Shown: one piece after another, positions 39,453 through 48,719 of the stretch
Numbering within the stretch: position 1 is the first letter of the stretch
Layout of the letters: each line of letters starts with the position of its first letter
Assembly: GCF_003050835.1 (NCBI RefSeq)
Contig: NZ_QAOJ01000003.1
Span: forward strand, 248,001 to 312,000
Direction of reading: 5' to 3'
DNA: 64,000 nucleotides
From: Pseudomonas sp. GV071
GTDB lineage: Bacteria; Pseudomonadota; Gammaproteobacteria; Pseudomonadales; Pseudomonadaceae
Notes under the pieces: generated by a model
Told to the model about the DNA's origin: nothing
Seen by the model: the letters and a program-made list of their open reading frames with translations, nothing else
Database searches by the model: none
Position numbers and translations under genes: made by a program

Positions 39453-40886
39453 TTAGTTCAGTTGATAACGCGCACGCAAGCCCAGGGCGTAATCGCGCCA
39501 CTGCTGCAACAGCGTCTGCTGCGCGCTATCGGCTGTGGCCAAGGCTTGCTGCAAGGCGCTGTCGAAATCCGCCAGGGTATTGGGTGCGCCCCACTCTGGC
39601 GCGGTCAAACGCTGCTGGCAGAAGGTGCGCCATTGCTGTTGCTCGTCAACGCTGAGGGTGGCGGGAAAGTTGCGCGCGCGGTAGCGGAATAACAACTCCG
39701 GCAAACGTGCGTCATCGAATGGCCATTGTTGCTGTGCTAACGCCTGCGGTTCGGCAATCCGTACTTGCTCGCACAAGCGGCGATCACGATCACCAATAAA
39801 TCCGTCATATAACTGTTGTTCAGGATCTTCGCTGGGGGTGAATTCTTCAGCGCCATACAGCGTTTGCAGTTTTTCCTGCCAAGTTGCCTGGTTGTCACGC
39901 AGTCGCGCGGCACGGCTGGCAATTTCGCTCATATCCAGTTGCAACCGCTGTTTATCTTCTTCGCGCAGTACTGCCATCGGCGCCACTACCGGGCAACGGT
40001 TGATATGCAGAAGTTTCAGAGGCACCGGCAATTGTCCTTCGGCCAATTGCTCGCGACGGGTGTAAAGCAGACGGCGCAAGTTTTCTGCGTCCAGATCGAA
40101 CAAGGGTGCGGGGTCGTTCTGCAAGTCGCACACAATCAATGCATTGCGGTTGCGCGGGTGCCAGGCCAGCGGCAATACCACGGCGAGATAATTACGTGCT
40201 GCGGAAAAGCGTCCAGATATATGCACCAGCGGTTGCAGCAAACGAACTTGGTCGAGCACCTTCTGTTTGCTGCGCAGTTGGTAGAGGTAGTCATAGAGTT
40301 TCGGTTGTTGGCTGCGCAGCAACTTGGCCAAACCGATAGTGGCGCGCACATCGGACAAGGCATCGTGAGCCTGACCATGATCAATGCCATTGGCAGCAGT
40401 CAGGCGTTCGAGCTTGAGGCTGACACGGCCTTCTTCAGTCGGCCAGTTGATGCCCTCGGGGCGCAAGGCATAGGCAGTGCGCACCACATCAATCAGGTCC
40501 CAGCGGCTGTTGCCGCCCTGCCACTCGCGGGCATAGGGATCAAAAAAATTGCGGTACAGGCTGTAGCGAGTGACTTCATCGTCAAAACGCAGGCTGTTGT
40601 AGCCGGCACTGCAGGTAGACGGGGTGGCCATCTCGGCGTGCACGCGGGTCATGAAGTCGGCTTCATCCAGACCGTCACTCGCCAGACGTTCAGGCGTGAT
40701 GCCGGTGATCAGGCAGGCCATCGGGTGCGGCAGGATGTCGTCGCTGGGGCGGCAATAGAGGTTCACCGGCGCGCCGATTTCGTTCAGCGCCTCATCGGTG
40801 CGAATGCCCGCCACTTGCAGCGGCCGGTCGCTGCGGGGGTCGATGCCGGTAGTTTCGTAGTCGTACCAAAAGATGCTGGCGCTCAC
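39453..40886 (-). CDS. sbcB: SbcB, exodeoxyribonuclease I
   Basis: 477 residues from a GTG at 40886 with AAAGGAACC upstream, almost the length of E. coli ExoI (475). The DnaQ-like exonuclease motif I is FWYDYETTGIDPRSDRP near the N-terminus; ExoII and III motifs are in SAGYNSLRFDDEVTRYSLYR and AHDALSDVRATIGLAKLL. SH3-like and helical C-terminal regions follow. It degrades single-stranded DNA 3' to 5' in recombination and mismatch repair. A much longer frame continuing to 41135 has no family support. Confidence 0.94.
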   Translation of the reverse strand: MSASIFWYDYETTGIDPRSDRPLQVAGIRTDEALNEIGAPVNLYCRPSDDILPHPMACLITGITPERLASDGLDEADFMTRVHAEMATPSTCSAGYNSLRFDDEVTRYSLYRNFFDPYAREWQGGNSRWDLIDVVRTAYALRPEGINWPTEEGRVSLKLERLTAANGIDHGQAHDALSDVRATIGLAKLLRSQQPKLYDYLYQLRSKQKVLDQVRLLQPLVHISGRFSAARNYLAVVLPLAWHPRNRNALIVCDLQNDPAPLFDLDAENLRRLLYTRREQLAEGQLPVPLKLLHINRCPVVAPMAVLREEDKQRLQLDMSEIASRAARLRDNQATWQEKLQTLYGAEEFTPSEDPEQQLYDGFIGDRDRRLCEQVRIAEPQALAQQQWPFDDARLPELLFRYRARNFPATLSVDEQQQWRTFCQQRLTAPEWGAPNTLADFDSALQQALATADSAQQTLLQQWRDYALGLRARYQLN

Positions 40887-41228
40887 GGCGGTTCCTTTAT
40901 TGATCACGGGCGGGTTGCGGGCAGGCGGGCGAATTGAAAACTGCGGCAGTCTAGCATTGGAAAAAACCTTGCTTGCCGCTCGCCAGCAGGTTGATCCGTG
41001 GCACAGGCTGCAACAGCAAGGCTTGTCGCCCGAAGGCCTGGCGACTAGCATGCAGCCATTCGGAGCATGACCCACAAGGACGTCAGCATGAACACTCGCA
41101 TCGCCCCGCCTTTTCCCATCGGCGTCACGCCCCACTAGTTCGAATCGCGCGCCGCGCCCGTCTCTTGGCCTGGTTGCTTCCCTGCCTGCTGCTCGCTAGC
41201 ATCGGGCTTTCCTCGACGCAGTGCACCG
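40887..41228. other. Intergenic region upstream of the RDD-MoxR operon
   Basis: 342 bp between divergent sbcB and the RDD gene. It contains one short frame at 41088-41138 and, in another frame further on, a hydrophobic stretch (LLAWLLPCLLLASIGL) without its own convincing start. No repeat or terminator was recognised. Confidence 0.5.
41088..41138 (+). CDS. Possible 16-residue leader peptide
   Basis: ATG 41088 has AAGGA 8 bp upstream and opens MNTRIAPPFPIGVTPH before TAG. It lies 90 bp before the RDD gene and could be a leader ORF or the relic of an altered N-terminus. Support is the ribosome site only. Confidence 0.25.
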   Translation: MNTRIAPPFPIGVTPH

Positions 41229-41960
41229 ATGCCTCACACCCCTGCCCTCGCCGCTCAGCCCGCGCCCGCTCCTGGCACCGTGCTGGACACCCGTTTCCAT
41301 GTGGAAACCCCGGAAGGTATCGACCTGGTGATGCGCCCGGCCGGCTTGCTGGTGCGCGCCCTGGCCTTTGCCATCGACCTGGCGATTCGCGGCGTGATTC
41401 TCGGCGCAATGTTCCTCGTCCTCAGCCTGCTCGGCCAACTCGGTATGGGCTTGGGCGCCATCGTGTTGTTCCTGGTCAACTGGTGGTACATGGTGTTGTT
41501 TGAGGTGCTCAACCAGGGCCGCTCACCGGGCAAGCAGTACATGGGCCTGCGCGTGGTGCATGACGACGGCACGCCCATCGGCTGGGCCGCGTCGCTAACC
41601 CGAAACCTGCTGCGCTTCGTCGATGTACTGCCCTTCGCCTACACCTTCGGCATTCTCAGCTGCCTGTACACACGCACGTTCAAACGCCTGGGCGACATCG
41701 CCGCCGGCAGCTTGGTGGTGTACCGCGATGTGCCGTTGCAACGCCCACCGCTGGTCAGTGCCGAACCGCTACGTGCGCCTTTCACCTTGAGCCTTCATGA
41801 ACAACGCGCGGTGATGAGTTTCAGCGAACGCCAGGGCGAGTTGTCGGCGGCCCGGCGTCAGGAGCTGGCAGCAATTCTCGCAGGTCCCTTGCAGGTGCCG
41901 GCCGCACAGGCTGAACAGCAGCTCAACCGCATCGCCAGCGGCTTGCTGGGGCCGCTATGA
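41229..41960 (+). CDS. RDD-family membrane protein
   Basis: 243 residues from ATG 41229 (weak ribosome site). The RDD domain spans about 38-170: RPAGLLVRALAFAIDLAIRG has the Arg and Asp-Asp-like positions in the first helix, then LNQGRSPGKQYMGLRVV and RTFKRLGDIAAGSLVVYRD. Two to three membrane segments and a cytosolic tail (SFSERQGELSAARRQEL). First gene of a six-gene operon ending in DUF58; its role is unknown. The stop overlaps the next start (ATGA). Confidence 0.88.
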   Translation: MPHTPALAAQPAPAPGTVLDTRFHVETPEGIDLVMRPAGLLVRALAFAIDLAIRGVILGAMFLVLSLLGQLGMGLGAIVLFLVNWWYMVLFEVLNQGRSPGKQYMGLRVVHDDGTPIGWAASLTRNLLRFVDVLPFAYTFGILSCLYTRTFKRLGDIAAGSLVVYRDVPLQRPPLVSAEPLRAPFTLSLHEQRAVMSFSERQGELSAARRQELAAILAGPLQVPAAQAEQQLNRIASGLLGPL

Positions 41961-42934
41961 AACAGACCCTGTTCGAAAGCCGCCACCACGCCGAGTGGCA
42001 ACACTTCACCAGCCTGCTCGAAGCCCTGGAACGTGGCAAAGCCAGTAGCGATGCCTGCCAGGCATTCGCTGCCGACTACCGCCGCCTGTGTCATCAGTTG
42101 GCGCTGGCGCAGGAGCGCGGTTACAGCAGCCACCTGATCGACCAATTGCAGCTGTTGGCCATGCGCGGCCACCAGCAGTTTTACCGCCATCGCAGCCACC
42201 TCGGCGCGCAAATCATCCAGTTCGTACTCGGCGGTTTTGCCCGTCTGGTACGCGAGGAGTGGCGCAGCGTGCTGCTCGCCACCCTGATGTTTTTCGGCAG
42301 CCTGATTCTCATGGGCCTGCTGGTGTATGGCTTCCCCGACCTGATCTACAGCGTCATGGCTCCCGAACAGGTCGCCGAGATGGAGCGCATGTACGACCCC
42401 GATGCGCGGCGCATCGGTCGTAATCAGCGCGATGCCGGCGATGACTGGATGATGTTCGGCTACTACATCATGAACAACATCGGCATCTCCTTTCAGACCT
42501 TTGCCAGCGGTTTGCTGTTTGGCCTGGGCAGCCTGTTTTTCCTGCTGTTCAACGGCCTGACCATTGGCGCCGTCGCGGGCCACCTGACCCAGGTCGGCTA
42601 CAGCGAAACGTTCTGGTCGTTCGTGATCGGCCATGGCGCCTTCGAACTGACCGGCATCGTCTTCTCCGGCGCGGCGGGTTTGAAGCTCGGTTGGGCGTTG
42701 CTGGCACCGGGGCGTTTTACCCGCGCCGAGGCCCTGCGCCTGGCGGCCGGGCGGGCGGTGCAGTTGGTCGCCGGGGTGATTCTGTTCTTGCTGATCGCCG
42801 CGTTTATCGAAGCCTATTGGTCGTCGATGACCTTCACCACGCCCCTGGTCAAATACCTGGTGGGCGCGAGCCTGTGGACCCTGGTGCTGAGCTACTTCAC
42901 CTTTGCCGGACGCTCTGCCCATGCGCCTGACTGA
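41957..42934 (+). CDS. SpoIIM-like (stage II sporulation protein M family) membrane protein
   Basis: 325 residues, overlapping the RDD gene by 4 bp. A cytosolic helical N-terminus (about 1-95) is followed by roughly six membrane segments, including LLATLMFFGSLILMGLLVYGF and the SpoIIM-type core YYIMNNIGISFQTFASGLLFGLG and FVIGHGAFELTGIVFSGAAG. In sporulators SpoIIM works in engulfment; the role in Pseudomonas is unknown, though it regularly accompanies MoxR and DUF58 genes. Confidence 0.87.
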   Translation: MKQTLFESRHHAEWQHFTSLLEALERGKASSDACQAFAADYRRLCHQLALAQERGYSSHLIDQLQLLAMRGHQQFYRHRSHLGAQIIQFVLGGFARLVREEWRSVLLATLMFFGSLILMGLLVYGFPDLIYSVMAPEQVAEMERMYDPDARRIGRNQRDAGDDWMMFGYYIMNNIGISFQTFASGLLFGLGSLFFLLFNGLTIGAVAGHLTQVGYSETFWSFVIGHGAFELTGIVFSGAAGLKLGWALLAPGRFTRAEALRLAAGRAVQLVAGVILFLLIAAFIEAYWSSMTFTTPLVKYLVGASLWTLVLSYFTFAGRSAHAPD

Positions 42935-44510
42935 CGCCAGCGTGGCGATCCGCCCGCGCAGCAACTGGGAAGCCATTGACCTCGGCGTGCTGCTGGCGCG
43001 CCAACACCTGCGCCTGCTGTTCAGCAGCTGGCTGCTGATCACCGTGCCGGTTTTTATCGTCCTCACCGCCGTGTTGTGGAAATACCCGAGCGTCTCGATT
43101 CTGCTGTTCTGGCTGCTCAAGCCAGCCTTTGATCGCCTGCCGCTGCACATTCTGTCGCTGGCCCTGTTTGGCAATACGCCAACGGTGAAACAGGCCGTCA
43201 AAGCCTGGCCGCGCCTGCTCAAACCGCAACTGCTGCAAAGCCTGACCTGGCGTCGCCTGAGCCTGACCCGCAGCTTCGACTTGCCAGTGCTGCAGCTCGA
43301 AGGCCTGGCTGGCGCCGCGCGCAGCAAACGCCTGGGCGTGTTGGGACAGAAGAGCAGCGGCGGTGCGACTTGGCTGACCGTGCTCGGCGCGCATTTGGAA
43401 TGTGCGCTGTGGCTGGGCCTGACCGCACTGTTCTATCTGCTGCTGCCACAACAAATGAAAGTCGACTGGGACTGGCAGAAGCTGATCAGCCCCGTCGCCG
43501 GCGAATGGCTGTGGCTGGAACACCTGAATAACGCGCTATACCTGCTGATTCTGGCTGTGTGGGAACCGGTGTACGTGGCCTGTGGTTTCACCCTGTACCT
43601 GAACCGGCGCACCACCCTCGAAGGCTGGGATATCGAACTGACCTTCCGCCGCCTGCGCCAGCGCCTGACCGGTATCGCCTACGTGTTGATGCTCGGTTTT
43701 ACCGTGCTGCTGTTGCAGACACCGAGCTCTGCCTGGGCCGCTGACGAGGTTGCCGCGAGCAGTTGTCCGGTGCCCTTTGACGATCCCCTCGGCCCGGACA
43801 AAGACCGCCTGCACAACCAGCCGCTGACCAGTAAAGCGGCGCAAAGCAGCATCGCCAGCATCCTCGACCAACCGCCGTTCGAAAACCGCGAGACCGTCAC
43901 CCTCTGGCACTTCGGCGACGGGCAGAAAGACCCGGTGAAAAAGCCGCAGAAGTCCGGCGATGGGTCGTGGTTGACGGACGGGCTGAAGAACCTGCTGGAT
44001 GCCTGGCAAGGTTTGAAATGGCTGGCCATGGGCGTCAAGGTGCTGCTCTGGGGCGGCGTGATTGCCTTGGTAGCGCTGCTGCTCTGGCGCTACCGCGAGT
44101 GGCTGAGCACTTTCGGTTCGCGCCTGTCGTTGCCCAAACGGCAAGCGCGTGAAGTGCCGAGCATGCTGTTCGGCCTCGAAGTCACTCCGCAAAGCCTGCC
44201 CGACGATGTCGCCAGTGCCGTCGAGCGGCTGTGGAGTGAACAACCGCGCGAAGCCCTCGGCCTGCTGTATCGCGCCCTGCTCAGCCGGCTGCTGCATGAC
44301 TTCCAGTTGCCGCTGAAAAGCGCGCACACCGAAGGCGAAGTGCAACAGCTGGTGAACAACCTCGCCCACCAGGACCTGAGCCGCTTCACCCAGGTGCTGA
44401 CCCGCCATTGGCAGAACCTCGCCTACGGTCATCAGTTACCACCGGAAAGCCTCAAACGCGGCCTCTGTGAAGGCTGGCGGCGGCTGTTCCAGCCAGGGGT
44501 GCAGGCATGA
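42921..44510 (+). CDS. DUF4129-domain membrane protein
   Basis: 529 residues from ATG 42921, overlapping the SpoIIM-like gene by 14 bp. Several N-terminal membrane segments (LLFSSWLLITVPVFIVLTAV onward), a periplasmic stretch around 270-360, one more membrane segment near 375 (MGVKVLLWGGVIALVALLL), and a cytosolic DUF4129 domain at the C-terminus (VERLWSEQPREALGLLYRAL). Function unknown; a membrane partner of the MoxR/DUF58 complex is inferred from context. Confidence 0.85.
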   Translation: MRLTDASVAIRPRSNWEAIDLGVLLARQHLRLLFSSWLLITVPVFIVLTAVLWKYPSVSILLFWLLKPAFDRLPLHILSLALFGNTPTVKQAVKAWPRLLKPQLLQSLTWRRLSLTRSFDLPVLQLEGLAGAARSKRLGVLGQKSSGGATWLTVLGAHLECALWLGLTALFYLLLPQQMKVDWDWQKLISPVAGEWLWLEHLNNALYLLILAVWEPVYVACGFTLYLNRRTTLEGWDIELTFRRLRQRLTGIAYVLMLGFTVLLLQTPSSAWAADEVAASSCPVPFDDPLGPDKDRLHNQPLTSKAAQSSIASILDQPPFENRETVTLWHFGDGQKDPVKKPQKSGDGSWLTDGLKNLLDAWQGLKWLAMGVKVLLWGGVIALVALLLWRYREWLSTFGSRLSLPKRQAREVPSMLFGLEVTPQSLPDDVASAVERLWSEQPREALGLLYRALLSRLLHDFQLPLKSAHTEGEVQQLVNNLAHQDLSRFTQVLTRHWQNLAYGHQLPPESLKRGLCEGWRRLFQPGVQA

Positions 44511-45739
44511 ACCGCAACCTGAAATTTGCCCTGGGCGGGGTGGTGGTTCTGCTGCTCGGGCTGATCGCCATCTGGGTGCTGAGCCAGCTCACCCCGTACC
44601 AGAAAGAAATCAAACTGGGCGCGGCCCCGGAAGTGGCGGCGACGCCGTACCTGGCCGCAGAAAACTTCCTCAAGGCCCGCGGCCTCGACGTGCAGCGCGC
44701 CGATGGACTGCAAGTGCTCGGCAACCTGCCCAGCCAGGGCCACACCCTGTTGCTACTGGGTAGCCGCGAACAGATGACCCCGCGCCAGACTGAACGGGTA
44801 CTGGCCTGGGCCGCTAAAGGTGGGCACCTGTTGGTGGTGGCGGAATCCTTGTGGGATGAAGACGCTGGAAAAAGCGATGACCTGCTGCTCGACCGCTTGG
44901 GCATCCACCAGTTGCTCACTGAAGACCTCAATGAAGGCACCCAGGCCGAAGACGAACCGGCCACCAGCGAGTCGGCACCTGCCGAACAGGCCGCCGACGA
45001 GGATGAGGCCAGCGCTGAAGAAATCGACCATCACCCCGAACTGACCAAGCTCTATCTGGAAAACGAAGAGGCCCCGGCCTACGTCAACTTCGACACCGAC
45101 TACCACCTGTTCGACGCCAAGAATCAGGCCCAGGCCTGGGCCAATAGCGCCGACTCCACCCATATGCTGCAGCTGAATTACGGCGATGGCCTGGTGACCG
45201 TGGTGACCGACAGTTGGCTGTGGCAGAACAAAGGCATCGCCGAATACGACAACGCCTGGCTGCTCTGGTACCTGACCCAGGACAGCAAGGTCACCCTGCT
45301 CTACCGCGCCGACCGCGACGACCTGCTGACCCTGCTGGTACGCAACTTCCCCGAAGCGCTGGTGGCGCTGGCCCTGCTGATCGCCCTGCTGCTGTGGGCC
45401 AATGGCCGTCGCCAGGGGCCGCTGTTGGCACCGGCCAGCCTGGCCCGCCGGCAGTTGCAAGAGCACCTGCGTGGCAGCGCCGACTTCCTTCTGCGCCACA
45501 GCGGCGGGCACAGCCTGCTGCAGGCGCTGCAACGGGATATCCAGCGACAGGCCCGCCGTCGTCACCCCGGTTTCGAACGCCTGGACATCGCCAGCCAATG
45601 GCAGATTCTCGGTCGCCTCAGCCGCTTACCCAGCAGTGCCATTAGCCAAGCCATGCGTCCGTTACCCAAGCAACGGATCTCCGCCACCGAATTCACCCGC
45701 CAGGTCGCCCACCTGCAAACCCTCAGGAATGCCCTATGA
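44507..45739 (+). CDS. DUF4350-domain membrane protein
   Basis: 410 residues, overlapping the previous gene by 4 bp. N-terminal membrane anchor (about 7-27), an extracytoplasmic DUF4350 domain (about 35-285; TPYLAAENFLKARGLDVQR and LLLLGSREQMTPRQTERVLAW) with an acidic insert near 148-190, a second membrane segment near 285 (FPEALVALALLIALLLWANG), and a basic cytosolic tail (DIQRQARRRHPGFERL). Always found with MoxR-type operons; the reaction is unknown. Confidence 0.85.
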   Translation: MNRNLKFALGGVVVLLLGLIAIWVLSQLTPYQKEIKLGAAPEVAATPYLAAENFLKARGLDVQRADGLQVLGNLPSQGHTLLLLGSREQMTPRQTERVLAWAAKGGHLLVVAESLWDEDAGKSDDLLLDRLGIHQLLTEDLNEGTQAEDEPATSESAPAEQAADEDEASAEEIDHHPELTKLYLENEEAPAYVNFDTDYHLFDAKNQAQAWANSADSTHMLQLNYGDGLVTVVTDSWLWQNKGIAEYDNAWLLWYLTQDSKVTLLYRADRDDLLTLLVRNFPEALVALALLIALLLWANGRRQGPLLAPASLARRQLQEHLRGSADFLLRHSGGHSLLQALQRDIQRQARRRHPGFERLDIASQWQILGRLSRLPSSAISQAMRPLPKQRISATEFTRQVAHLQTLRNAL

Positions 45740-46860
45740 GCGAACAGACGCCCGATCAGCCCGAGAACCCATCGGCCACCCCAGCCAGCGAACTGAAACT
45801 CGACCCACAAGCCCTGGAGCCCACCGCTGCAGCGCCCGCCGCCATCGTCGAAGCACTGACCCCGCCGCCAGCCCCGGCACCGGCCGCGCCCGCTGCGAAC
45901 AGCCAACGTCAGCGTGCCAGCCAACTGGCCCAGGCCTTGCGCCAGGAATTGCAGAAGGCGCTGATTGGCCAGACGGCGGTGGTCGACGACGTGCTTACTG
46001 CCTTGCTCGCCGGCGGCCACGTGCTGCTCGAAGGCGTGCCGGGGCTGGGTAAGACCCTGCTGGTGCGCGCCCTGGCACGTTGCTTCGGCGGCGACTTCGC
46101 GCGGATTCAGTTCACCCCCGACCTGATGCCCAGCGACGTTACCGGCCACGCCGTGTACGACTTACAGTCGGAGCAGTTCAAGCTGCGTAAAGGCCCGGTG
46201 TTCACCAACCTGCTGCTGGCGGACGAGATCAACCGCGCCCCGGCAAAAACCCAGGCGGCGCTGCTGGAAGTGATGCAGGAACGCCAGGTCACCCTGGAGG
46301 GCCGGGCCCTGCCGGTGGCGCAACCGTTCATGGTTCTGGCCACGCAGAACCCGATCGAGCAGGAAGGCACCTACCCGCTGCCGGAAGCCGAGCTCGACCG
46401 TTTTATGCTCAAGCTGCGCATGGACTATCCACAGCTCGACGAAGAGCTGAGCATGGTTCGCCAGGTCAGTCGCTCGTCGCGCGCCGACATGCTCGATGTG
46501 GTCGCACTGCGCCCATTGCTGCAAGCCAAAGACGTGCTGGCGCTGCAGAAAATCGCCAGCGAACTGGCCCTCGATGACCAGGTGCTCGACTACGCCGTGC
46601 GCCTGGCGCGTACCACCCGCAGCTGGCCGGGCCTGGCCATCGGCGCCGGGCCACGGGCCTCCATCGCCCTGGTACGCGGCGGCCGTGCTCGTGCGTTGCT
46701 GCGTGGCGGCGACTTCGTCACCCCGGACGACATCAAAGGCTGCGCCCTGGCCGTGTTGCGCCACCGCGTGCGCTTGTCGCCAGAGCTGGATATCGAAGGC
46801 TTGTCGGTGGACCAGGTGCTGCAACAACTGCTTGATCAGGTGGCAGCACCGCGTCTATGA
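45736..46860 (+). CDS. MoxR-family AAA+ ATPase
   Basis: 374 residues, overlapping DUF4350 by 4 bp. An unusually long Ala/Pro-rich N-terminus (about 1-55) precedes the AAA+ core: Walker A LEGVPGLGKTLLVRALA, pore-side FTPDLMPSDVTGHAVY, Walker B LLLADEINRAPAKTQAALLE, and sensor VLATQNPIEQEGTYPLPEAE. MoxR ATPases act as chaperone-like activators of partner proteins carrying VWA or DUF58 domains, such as the product of the next gene. Confidence 0.93.
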   Translation: MSEQTPDQPENPSATPASELKLDPQALEPTAAAPAAIVEALTPPPAPAPAAPAANSQRQRASQLAQALRQELQKALIGQTAVVDDVLTALLAGGHVLLEGVPGLGKTLLVRALARCFGGDFARIQFTPDLMPSDVTGHAVYDLQSEQFKLRKGPVFTNLLLADEINRAPAKTQAALLEVMQERQVTLEGRALPVAQPFMVLATQNPIEQEGTYPLPEAELDRFMLKLRMDYPQLDEELSMVRQVSRSSRADMLDVVALRPLLQAKDVLALQKIASELALDDQVLDYAVRLARTTRSWPGLAIGAGPRASIALVRGGRARALLRGGDFVTPDDIKGCALAVLRHRVRLSPELDIEGLSVDQVLQQLLDQVAAPRL

Positions 46861-46870
46861 AGGCAGCCCA

Positions 46871-48202
46871 ATGAAACCCACGCGCCTGTTGTTGCTGCTA
46901 CTCGGCGCCCTGCTGGGCCTGGCCTTGGTGCTGGGCATTGTGCAGGCCCTGGACATCAACCTGCCGCCCACTCTGCACACCTTGTGGTGGGCCGGGTTGC
47001 TGGCGCTGGCCGTGGTCAGCGGCGTAGACGTGCTGTGGCTGCGGCAATTGCCCTCACCGCAGCTCAGCCGCAGCTTGCCGGGCAACCTGTCACTGGGGCG
47101 TTGGGGTGAAGTGCAGTTGGTGGCGCAACACCGCTTCAAACAGCGCCAGCAATTGGAAGTGTTCGACCATGTGCCGGCAGGAATGGACGTCGATTTTCTG
47201 CCGCAACGCATCGAACTGCGCCCGGGCGAACACACTCAGTTCAGCTACCGGGTGCGGCCCCTGGTGCGTGGTCATTTCAGTTTCGAACGCTGCGAGCTGG
47301 GCATCCCCAGCCCGCTGGGTTTGTGGCAGGGCCGGCGCTACCTGCAACTGCCCGGTTTCACCCGCGTGTACCCGGACTTCGCCCGCCTGTACGACGCCAG
47401 CCTGAAGGGCGTCGACGACTGGCTCGGCCAACTCGGTGTGCGCCAGCAACAGCGCCGCGGGCTGGGCCAGGAATTCCAGCAACTGCGCGAATTCCGCGAC
47501 GGCGACACCCTGCGCCAGATCGACTGGAAAGCCACCGCACGCAAACGCACCCCAATCGCTCGCGAGTACCAGGACGAGCGCGACCAACAGATCATCTTCC
47601 TGCTCGACTGCGGCCGCCGCATGCGCAGCCAGGATGGCGACCTGTCGCACTTCGACCATGCCCTCAACGCCTGCCTGCTGCTCAGCTACGTGGCCCTGCG
47701 CCAAGGCGATGCGGTGGGCCTGGCAACCTTTGCCGGCGACCAGCCACGTTTCCTCGCCCCGGTCAAAGGCCAGGCGCACCTGAACGTACTGCTGAATGCC
47801 GTGTACGACCTGCAAAGCAGCCAGCGCCCCGCCGACTACGCCGCCGCCATTGATGGCTTGCTGGCCCGCCAGCGCCGTCGCGCGCTGGTGGTGATCGTCA
47901 GCAACCTGCGTGACGAAGACGACGAAGAATTGCTCGCCGCAGTCAAACGCCTGGGCCGCCAGCACCGCGTGCTGCTCACCAGCCTGCGCGAAGAAGTGCT
48001 CGACAGCCTGCGCCAGGCGCCTGTGCATAACTACGAAGAAGCCCTGGCCTACTGCGGCACCGTCGACTACCTCAACGCGCGCACCAGCCTGCATGACCGA
48101 TTGAGCGCCCATGGGGTGCCGGTGCTGGATGCAAGGCCAAGCCAGTTGGGACCAGAACTTGTTGAGCGGTATCTGGCTTGGAAAAAAGCGGGCGTGTTCT
48201 GA
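46871..48202 (+). CDS. DUF58-domain protein (MoxR partner)
   Basis: 443 residues from ATG 46871, 10 bp after the MoxR stop. Two N-terminal membrane segments (LLLLLLGALLGLALVLGIVQ and TLWWAGLLALAVVSGVDVLW), a beta-rich middle, then the DUF58 motif REFRDGDTLRQIDWKATARK and a VWA-like C-terminus (QIIFLLDCGRRM, DxGxx in place of the usual DxSxS metal motif). It probably forms the client of the MoxR ATPase. Last gene of the operon; a REP follows 13 bp after the stop. Confidence 0.9.
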   Translation: MKPTRLLLLLLGALLGLALVLGIVQALDINLPPTLHTLWWAGLLALAVVSGVDVLWLRQLPSPQLSRSLPGNLSLGRWGEVQLVAQHRFKQRQQLEVFDHVPAGMDVDFLPQRIELRPGEHTQFSYRVRPLVRGHFSFERCELGIPSPLGLWQGRRYLQLPGFTRVYPDFARLYDASLKGVDDWLGQLGVRQQQRRGLGQEFQQLREFRDGDTLRQIDWKATARKRTPIAREYQDERDQQIIFLLDCGRRMRSQDGDLSHFDHALNACLLLSYVALRQGDAVGLATFAGDQPRFLAPVKGQAHLNVLLNAVYDLQSSQRPADYAAAIDGLLARQRRRALVVIVSNLRDEDDEELLAAVKRLGRQHRVLLTSLREEVLDSLRQAPVHNYEEALAYCGTVDYLNARTSLHDRLSAHGVPVLDARPSQLGPELVERYLAWKKAGVF

Positions 48203-48215
48203 AGCCCACCGCTTC

Positions 48216-48281
48216 GTAGGGTGTGCTGTGCGCACCCAGGCTCACGACGATAGATCGCTCGGTGCGCGGAGCACACCCTAC
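48216..48281. repeat. REP doublet, GTAGGGTGTGC family (copy 10)
   Basis: Intact arms, between the convergent DUF58 and PilZ genes. The only copy seen to the right of 26.6 kb. Confidence 0.9.
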
Positions 48282-48302
48282 AAAAGCGGGACGGTGTTTG
48301 GC

Positions 48303-48659
48303 TTAAACCGGAGCGGCAACAGTCTGGAAGGTGAAGTACTGGCGCAGGGCGTCGACCATGTCGACGTATTCGGCCGGGGGGGCCACTAGCGCGAAGCCGG
48401 AGTCCCAACCACCGGGGGTAACGTCTTCGCGGCACCATTGGCAGGTGGCGGAGAAGTTGATGATGCGCTGGCCGCTGGGGCCGGGGATTTTCAGGCACAT
48501 TTCGAAGCGCGCGCCCACCAGCATGGGCAGTTCGCTGATCAGCATCAGGCCGTCCAGCGACACGTTGCCAATATGGCCCATGGGCTTGTCGGTGATGCGG
48601 TTGAAGACATTCAGGTAGTACGGCAACTGATGTCTGTCGATTCGGCGTTCACTTCGCAT
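48303..48659 (-). CDS. PilZ-domain protein
   Basis: 118 residues, a single PilZ domain. The c-di-GMP-binding residues are intact: Arg5-x3-Arg9 in RRIDR and the NxSxxG motif in GNVSLDGL about 25 residues on. It should therefore bind c-di-GMP in the cytosol. The C-terminus is helical (YVDMVDALRQYFTFQ). No neighbour gives a target. Downstream is the REP at 48216-48281. Confidence 0.9.
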   Translation of the reverse strand: MRSERRIDRHQLPYYLNVFNRITDKPMGHIGNVSLDGLMLISELPMLVGARFEMCLKIPGPSGQRIINFSATCQWCREDVTPGGWDSGFALVAPPAEYVDMVDALRQYFTFQTVAAPV

Positions 48660-48719
48660 GATGGCAAATCGCTACGGGTGGCCCCTGAGTATGGCCTCTG
48701 GAACGGGGTTGAGCCAGTC

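Noticed and set aside
40887..41135. Extending sbcB upstream to 41135
   Set aside because: The 477-residue form from GTG 40886 has a ribosome site and matches ExoI length; the extension has no similarity.
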